Below, one piece after another: positions 58,941-64,000 of a stretch of 64,000 nucleotides of DNA (its first letter is position 1; every line of letters begins with the position of its first letter). The translations under genes and the position numbers were made by a program. The stretch spans positions 85,440,194 through 85,504,193 of the forward strand of contig CM077002.1 of assembly GCA_039090855.1 (NCBI GenBank), given 5' to 3'. The notes beneath the pieces are model-generated. The model was not told the origin of the DNA. It did no database searches and saw nothing but the letters and a program-made list of their open reading frames with translations. Source of the stretch: Macrothele yani (lineage: Eukaryota > Arthropoda > Arachnida > Araneae > Macrothelidae).

Positions 58941-60092
58941 TTAAACTTGGTCAGCCTCCATTTCCTCTGATGAGTGTTCCCCCAGATTTGGGGGTGTGTG
59001 ACCAGGGGCCAAGATTGGTGAATGCTTTGTCCCAAGTGTCTTAGCGGGATTCGCTTGCCGTTGATTGTTTGGCTGAGACTTTGGAGGAGAAGAAATGCTC
59101 TTCTTATCCTTGACCTTGGTGTTGGTGTTTTTGCCAGAAGAAGTGGCCTGAGTTCCCTTGCTGGTGTTGGACTGAGTCTGCTTCGGTGAAGTGGCGGGTG
59201 CCGCTTTCAGACCCCTAGCTCGCGACTTGAGTGCCTCCAGTCCGGCTGCGATGATTTCTTCTACATTGTATGGACATTTAGGGGGGATCTGAATGTCGGT
59301 CTGAATGGCAACCGTAGATTTGGCAACCACCACTGAAGCGTATGATCGCCGATCAGATGTAACAGGAACCACTCTTCTTCTGGCCTCAGGATAGGAAATA
59401 TTTTCCACCGTTTTGAGACTTTGGATTTCCTTCTCCTCCTTCCACTTGGGACAATCTTTGGCTGATGCTGGGTGTGAACCCTTGCAGTTCACACAAAACT
59501 CGGCCTCGGCCACACATTCTGAAAGTAGATGCTCTGTGGCACCACAGCGTCCACACCTAGGAGTACTCCTACATGACTGCTGAGAATGGTCGTACGACTG
59601 GCACCTAAAACATCTCAACGGGCTAGGAATGTATGGTCGTACCTCGAGGTGGAGATACCCTGCCTTGATGGATGTAGACAGGGAAGGGCTGTTGAATGTC
59701 AAGATGATGTTCCAGGATGGGACAAACTGCCCATTCCTCCTGAAAGAAATACGCCGCACACCCATAACATGTTGGCTCCTCAGTTCTTCGAGAAGTTCAT
59801 CCTCGGTACATTCAATAAGATCCCGAGAGGAAACAACACCTCGAGATGAATTTAGGTAACCGTGTGGTGTTATTTTGACCGGAGTCTCAAGCAGCATGCT
59901 GGTGTTGATAAGTGTGGAACTGTAGGCCACAGTAGACATCTCAACAAGAAGATCTCCAGACTGGAGCTTCTTGACACTCTTAGGAGAGCTTGCTATAGAT
60001 TGAAGTGCTTTATTTATCCAAAATGGACTTTTGGTACTCAAAGGCTTTGAAGGGTCCAATGAGTGCACAAAAAGAAACGAGCATTCGAGCAA
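58941..60092 (-). CDS. ORF1 (gag-like) of the I-like LINE
   Basis: An intact frame of 383 codons. A putative RNA-binding region (roughly residues 80-160) is followed by three CCHC knuckles (CFRCQSYDHSQQSC, CGRCGATEHLLSEC and CVNCKGSHPASAKDC; about residues 165-220), then a Lys/Ser/Pro-rich tail to residue 383. Such proteins coat the LINE RNA in cytoplasmic particles. It is undamaged while ORF2 is broken, so the insertion is not very old. It ends 30 bases before the ORF2 start. Confidence 0.88.
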   Translation of the reverse strand: MLECSFLFVHSLDPSKPLSTKSPFWINKALQSIASSPKSVKKLQSGDLLVEMSTVAYSSTLINTSMLLETPVKITPHGYLNSSRGVVSSRDLIECTEDELLEELRSQHVMGVRRISFRRNGQFVPSWNIILTFNSPSLSTSIKAGYLHLEVRPYIPSPLRCFRCQSYDHSQQSCRSTPRCGRCGATEHLLSECVAEAEFCVNCKGSHPASAKDCPKWKEEKEIQSLKTVENISYPEARRRVVPVTSDRRSYASVVVAKSTVAIQTDIQIPPKCPYNVEEIIAAGLEALKSRARGLKAAPATSPKQTQSNTSKGTQATSSGKNTNTKVKDKKSISSPPKSQPNNQRQANPAKTLGTKHSPILAPGHTPPNLGEHSSEEMEADQV

Positions 60093-60799
60093 TCAGGAAT
60101 ATGTTTTTGCGGAAGGGGATGAGCTTTCCTCATTACCTCGCTTGGTTGTTGGTTCGTGGGAAACAGAATTGAGAGCCATGAAAAATTTTTAGAATTCGTC
60201 CGCCGACTTCCCCACCCACAATCGAGCCCAACGAGGGAGAACCGGAGGTCCGCAAGCCCAAGTGGACGCAGGACACGGCTCTAGGGATAGGAAGCGGATA
60301 TAGCAAGTTGATAGGGCAGACATGCGCTTGGCGTGCACCCAGACTTTCCCATGCCTGGGGAAAACCCCTTTGGCATGCCCACTCTATCCCCAGACTCACC
60401 CTGTCGTACGAAATGACAAGCCATTAGAGGTCTCGGCTCCACTCGGCCACAGACCTCATTGACTAGGAGTGGGTTAGTTCCTAGCCGCCCATTGAGGGTG
60501 AAGCAGGGGCAAAGAGGAGTGCTGGCAAACTGGTGACAACAACACCCAGGCCTCCAGAAACCTCAGCCTCCAGCATCCCCTTTTCCACCTTACGGGTCAC
60601 CGCACACGGCAAACGTGCAGGTAGGTAGGTCTAGCTAACCAGCTCGGAAAAACAAAGAAAGGAACATGAAACATGAAATGGAGAAGACAGGATAGAAAAC
60701 GAGAAACTATAATCCAGAGCTGGCGCATAATCACAACCTCAGCAGCCTACAACTGAGGCGGGAGCGTGTCAAGTGAAAAAAACATAAAAAACGTGAAAA
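60093..60799 (-). other. 5' untranslated region of the I-like LINE
   Basis: GC-richer, without a credible frame. Between the ORF1 start and the 5' repeats. Confidence 0.6.
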
Positions 60800-60984
60800 T
60801 CATCACATACAGCACATGTCGGCTCGGGCCATGGGGACGCCATCCCCAGCAGCTGGATCAACAGCTGTCCCTTCGGTTACATAATCGTTCAAGACGAAAT
60901 GATAAATTGATCCGTCACAAGGTCAGCTTGGGTCGTGGGGGCGCCGCTCCCCATATAACTGGAAAACCAGTTATCCCCGTGCGG
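60800..60984 (-). promoter_or_regulatory. 5' repeats of the I-like LINE (probable internal promoter)
   Basis: Two diverged units, 60815-60876 (GGCTCGGGCCATGGGGACGC) and 60910-60980 (AGCTTGGGTCGTGGGGGCGC), each with two small hairpins (GGGGACGCCATCCCC; CAGCTGGATCAACAGCTG). Repeated 5' units drive transcription in several LINE groups; here that is inference. The unit boundary at 60984 is the element's 5' end. Confidence 0.55.
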
Positions 60985-60996
60985 GGAAAGATTGGG

Positions 60997-62315
60997 ACCA
61001 TTAGCTTCCGAAATACCCCACCAAATGTGAGTGGTGCGTTAAAAGTGCACTAAAATATGATTTCCTAGATTCAAACTGGAAAAAAAAGCAATTATATCGC
61101 ATCAAGTTGAAGTTATCTGTTTGAAAAATTAGAAAGAATGAAAGCTAAAACACAATGGGGGAAGGGGAGACAGTTGCCTGCATGATCTATCGATTACAGA
61201 TTTATGTCTGGAACAGTAGCCGACGTTAAAAATTAGTGAAAATTTCCTTTACATTGTTTTAAAATTTAAAGAAATGTTAGAAACAATTAACGTTAAGAAA
61301 ATAGAAAAACAGACTGCACACCTTTCCGAGAATCTGTGACAGGCGTCATCGTGTCACGCTGTTTCTGCTCCCGGGCACCCTCATATAGCCTGCACCCTTT
61401 GCACCCAAAAAAGACAGAGGATAGTCCGAGGTCTGTGTTTTTTTTTGTTATAAAAAAAAAAGGAATCAAAAATTTTTTAAGCATTTTCCAAAAGTCTGTT
61501 GAATCAGAGGGAAGTCCATTATTGTTTTTTTTCCCCTTCTTACTGTGTTAAAAGTATCACTTGTTCACTTCTTTTTTCGCTTTAGCAAATTCACGTTGGT
61601 GTTTTTCGACATTTTTCATTTGCCACAGATTTATCAAATTTCAATAAATCCACTAACAGAGGGAGGTGCATAAAAATGTGTGATTAAAAATTAAAGTGGC
61701 AAAATTTATAGTGGAAGAGAGGAAATTTTAAAAACCCAGTGAAAGGTTGACGATCAAGAATAAAATAATGAATGGAAAAGTAAAATCTAAATCTTACTGA
61801 CAAACAACAATATAGTTGCTTTTAAGTCTGGTCTCACTCTTAAATGTTATGTTTATGTGAATCGGTAATACGAGAACAACACAGAATATTTATGAAAGTG
61901 GTAAAAACTGGAAATTTAGCATTATTAGTTTAATGCTAATAAAAACCTGTTACAACTGCTGAAAATTTGGAAATAAAAAACGAAATCTTTTCAGTAACAT
62001 ATTTAGCAAAGAGCTTGGAAAGTAGATTTTTCACATTTTACGAGAGCTAGCCAAAAACAGCTAGCGGTTATATCCTACAGATGTGAGAATTAATGACTAA
62101 CGTTTTTTTTACGAAAAAGTACCCCCTTAGGCCCTGACACACTGAACAAACTACTGTAACTAAATGTCAAACTAATTGTAAAATAAATTATTATATTGGG
62201 TTTGATTAAATTTCGAATATTGCAGAAGCAAAAAACACACGAAAAAAAAACTGGTTGCTCAGCTCAAAGAAACCCTCTGGGTTTTTTTTAACTGGGCCCA
62301 CCGTGGTGAACCCTG
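60997..62315. other. Right part of the 9 kb hAT, non-coding
   Basis: AT-rich, no transposase frame recognised. It ends in the hAT terminus at 62315. Confidence 0.6.
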
Positions 62316-62625
62316 TTGAGAACCCATCATTCCTGTGAAATCCTCCTAAGCTAGCTATGACTTTCAATGAAGAACTCGCTCACCTACTAATTTTGCCATC
62401 TAATTTGTTCTCTCAGTCAAATGTACTTCCTAAATAATCAAATTCATTCACCTGGTCAATCTATGTGTCATTATCTTGCATTATGTATTAACAGTTCCTT
62501 GCTCAAAAACCAGTACTTTGGTTTATCCTTTATTTATACTCAGTTTGAATTCCATGTAAACTTTGTACATATGGGACAACATACTCTGCAACTCACTTTT
62601 GCTCTCTGCCAACAGGACTGTGTCA

Positions 62626-62823
62626 AATAAAGGTAAATTGATCACGCTAGTTACGTTAAATGAAAAAACTTTTACAAGAAAGTTTGTACTTTCTTGTAAA
62701 AGTTTACAAAACTTTTACAACTTACGAACTTTCTTGTAAAATTTTTTATTTAACGTAACTAGCATGATCAAGTTACCTTTAATTGCTAATATTGTTACGT
62801 GTTTTGCCCATCATCGTCATCGT
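62626..62823. mobile_element. Small palindromic insertion with 13-base target duplication
   Basis: Arms 62627-62688 and 62724-62784 are complementary over about 62 bases with few mismatches. An inner hairpin lies at the centre (CTTTTACAAGAAAGT). A 39-base single-copy tail (62785-62823) ends in an ATCGTC microsatellite. The flanks CAGGACTGTGTCA (62613-62625 and 62824-62836) are a duplication; undisturbed RTE-B copies have this sequence once (near 50812 on the same line of sequence). No coding capacity. Confidence 0.8.
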
Positions 62824-63036
62824 CAGGACTGTGTCATCAACATAGAGCAATCTTCACACATGGATATTACCAAGACATAAATCAGTATTATCCATTTTGG
62901 CATCGCGCATGCATACATCCATAAATATATTAAACAGCCAGGGTGTCATTAACAACCTTGTCTTGACTCCTGCACCAACAGAAAACCATTTCAATAAAAC
63001 ACCATTCACTCGTGCACATGCTCTACTGCCAGCATA

Positions 63037-64000
63037 CAGTAGTGGCCAAAATTGTGGAAACCTTTTGGAAATAGTGTATTTCTGAGGTTTGATGGCTCAT
63101 AACACCACTTTTTTTCGGAGTAATACCATAAAATTATATATCAATGGAAAGATAATTTCATCAAAAATGTAATGCAATAACTTTTATGAAGGATTTTGTA
63201 TTAGAACAGCCGTTATAAAGCAGAAAAGTGAAACACATAGAAAAAATGAGATATACAAAAATTCTTCACCATCTCAGTTAATACATAGTTGGGTAACCTT
63301 CAGCGTTATTCCTTACAACGCTTTCCCTTGGAGTGAACCAAGTTTTTTAGTTCTGCAGCTGTTATAATGTGAAACCAAGATTGAATTATTGCTTCTATTA
63401 ATTGGGTTTTATTGCTGGGTTGCTTCTGACTAACAAGTTTCTTTAGTCGGCTCCATAGATTTTTGATGGGGTTAAGGTCTGGGCTATTTTCCCAGGCCAT
63501 TCCAGCAGTGGAATATGATTATCTTGAAACCACTTTTTGCACTCAGCAGCAACATGACATGGAGTTGAATTCTGTTGAAATATAAATGCTTTATTATCTT
63601 GGAAAAGATCACATGTGGATGGCTTCGGTTTGGGCTCAAGTTTTTCATTAATGTATTTTTGGCTATTTATATTCCCATTAATCACGCAAATTCTGCCCAC
63701 AGCTCTTGATGTCATACAACCCCAGATCATAACACTAACTGGGTTTTTCATGGTACATGTAATGCAATCAGGATGCACATCTTCTCAGATTGTTCTCCTT
63801 GCGTATTTTATGCCATCACTACCAAACAGGGAGATTTTGGTCTCATCACTCCAAATAACACTGTCCCATTGTTCAGCTGTACATTTAACATGGGTTTTAG
63901 CCCAGTTTAATTTTTTCAACCTTTGTTTGAGAGATAAAAATGGCTTTTTCATGGAATTCTAGCTTTTAGACCAAATTCCTGCAGTCTGCGCCGAACAGTC
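63037..64000 (-). mobile_element. Tc1-like element, truncated by the window end
   Basis: Begins CAGTAGTGGCCAAAATTGTG directly after TA (63035-63036), which in other RTE-B copies is a single TA in the sequence CAGCATACATGG. The right end lies outside the window. Confidence 0.85.
63306..63962 (-). pseudogene. Tc1 transposase pseudogene
   Basis: KPFLSLKQRLKKLNWAKTH-like region (63900-63960), then VMIWGCMTSRAVG (63443-63778), then NSPDLNPIKNLWSRLKK (63306-63500). The second catalytic Asp is Asn (FQQNSTPCH, usually FQQDSAPCH) and the catalytic Glu is Lys (PIKNLW, usually PIENLW). A frame change occurs near 63490. The enzyme is therefore dead at two catalytic positions. Confidence 0.85.

Larger units (their letters stand above)
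55081..60984 (-). mobile_element. Full-length I-like LINE with RNase H
   Basis: A 5.9 kb non-LTR retrotransposon on the minus strand, flanked by an exact 12-base duplication, GGAAAGATTGGG (55069-55080 and 60985-60996). Order: 5' untranslated region with repeats, ORF1 with three CCHC knuckles, ORF2 with AP endonuclease, RT and RNase H, then a 3' end with a short CCAA-type tail (GGTTGGTTGGTTG on the plus strand). RNase H in ORF2 places it in the I group. ORF2 is broken. Confidence 0.9.
53330..62315. mobile_element. hAT element, 9.0 kb, carrying a nested LINE
   Basis: Starts CAGGGTTTAAAAAACCCAGC and ends, read on the minus strand, CAGGGTTCACCACGGTGGGC followed by AAAAAAAACCCAG. The 8-base flanks TTGAGAAT (53322-53329) and TTGAGAAC (62316-62323) differ at one base; undisturbed RTE-B copies contain this target once. 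Without the nested LINE it would be about 3.1 kb. No transposase was recognised, so it is non-autonomous. Confidence 0.85.
52738..63034 (-). mobile_element. RTE-B LINE split into three pieces by later insertions
   Basis: The pieces are 52738-53329, 62316-62625 and 62824-63034, all on the minus strand and in family order (3' end first). They are separated by a 9 kb hAT, a small palindrome and a Tc1 element. Each junction can be matched to undisturbed copies at 49.9-51.7 kb and 19.2-20.9 kb, which shows the empty site. The rest lies beyond the Tc1, outside the window. Confidence 0.9.

Noticed and set aside
1..64000. CRISPR arrays, operons or riboswitches
   Set aside because: No regularly spaced repeats of that kind; gene structure and TE content are eukaryotic.

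Overview
The window is eukaryotic and AT-rich. It looks like the inside of one large intron-rich host gene that has been heavily invaded by transposable elements (TEs). Element content (RTE and I-like LINEs, hAT, mariner, Tc1, pogo, Gypsy, Penelope-like, tRNA-derived SINE) suggests an arthropod, perhaps a chelicerate; that taxon call is a low-confidence inference. There are no bacterial-type genes and no CRISPR array.

Host gene (minus strand): two short exons with clean splice sites in the same phase. The exon at 45241-45384 encodes a C4HC3 PHD finger starting ERDGHDWYCFECH, and the exon at 8846-8932 encodes a stretch ending SNRLKEK. Both match consecutive parts of ZMYND11/BS69 (PHD finger, then the start of the bromodomain). 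The intron between them is 36,308 bp and consists mostly of TEs. The rest of the gene must lie outside the window or is not visible.

Layout: 1-206 SINE; 1-4.2 kb hAT transposase relic; 4.8-7.9 kb RTE LINE family A; 8.2-8.7 kb small hAT-like element; 8.85 kb host exon; 11.9-13.65 kb RTE family B 3' end carrying an inserted DD41D mariner; 13.66-16.68 kb nested hAT-like elements; 17.15-19.19 kb inverted repeats with hammerhead-like motifs; 19.2-22.5 kb RTE-B copy in two opposed halves; 22.9-29 kb Gypsy LTR-retrotransposon pol (dead) with flanking repeats; 29-32.1 kb RTE-B halves tail to tail; 32.6-35.1 kb second RTE-A copy; 35.1-39.5 kb hAT transposase relic split by a 1.7 kb Penelope-like palindrome that encodes a GIY-YIG domain twice; 40.7-44.1 kb hAT-like element holding a hammerhead palindrome and a tandem repeat; 45.2 kb PHD exon; 46.8-48.8 kb Tigger relic; 49.5-52.5 kb mariner split by an RTE-B copy; 52.7-64 kb one RTE-B copy split in turn by a 9 kb hAT (which holds a 5.9 kb I-like LINE), a small palindrome and a Tc1.

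Most interesting: three independent insertions (36.1, 42.4 and 62.6 kb) share one architecture: a near-perfect inverted dimer, a 40-60 nt single-copy tail on one side only, and a 12-14 bp target-site duplication. One encodes a Penelope GIY-YIG endonuclease and another carries a hammerhead ribozyme core in each arm. This suggests one Penelope-related mechanism that makes palindromic insertions. Four further or related hammerhead-like cores with paired stem I arms lie at 17.2, 19.1, 42.5/42.7 and 44.2 kb.
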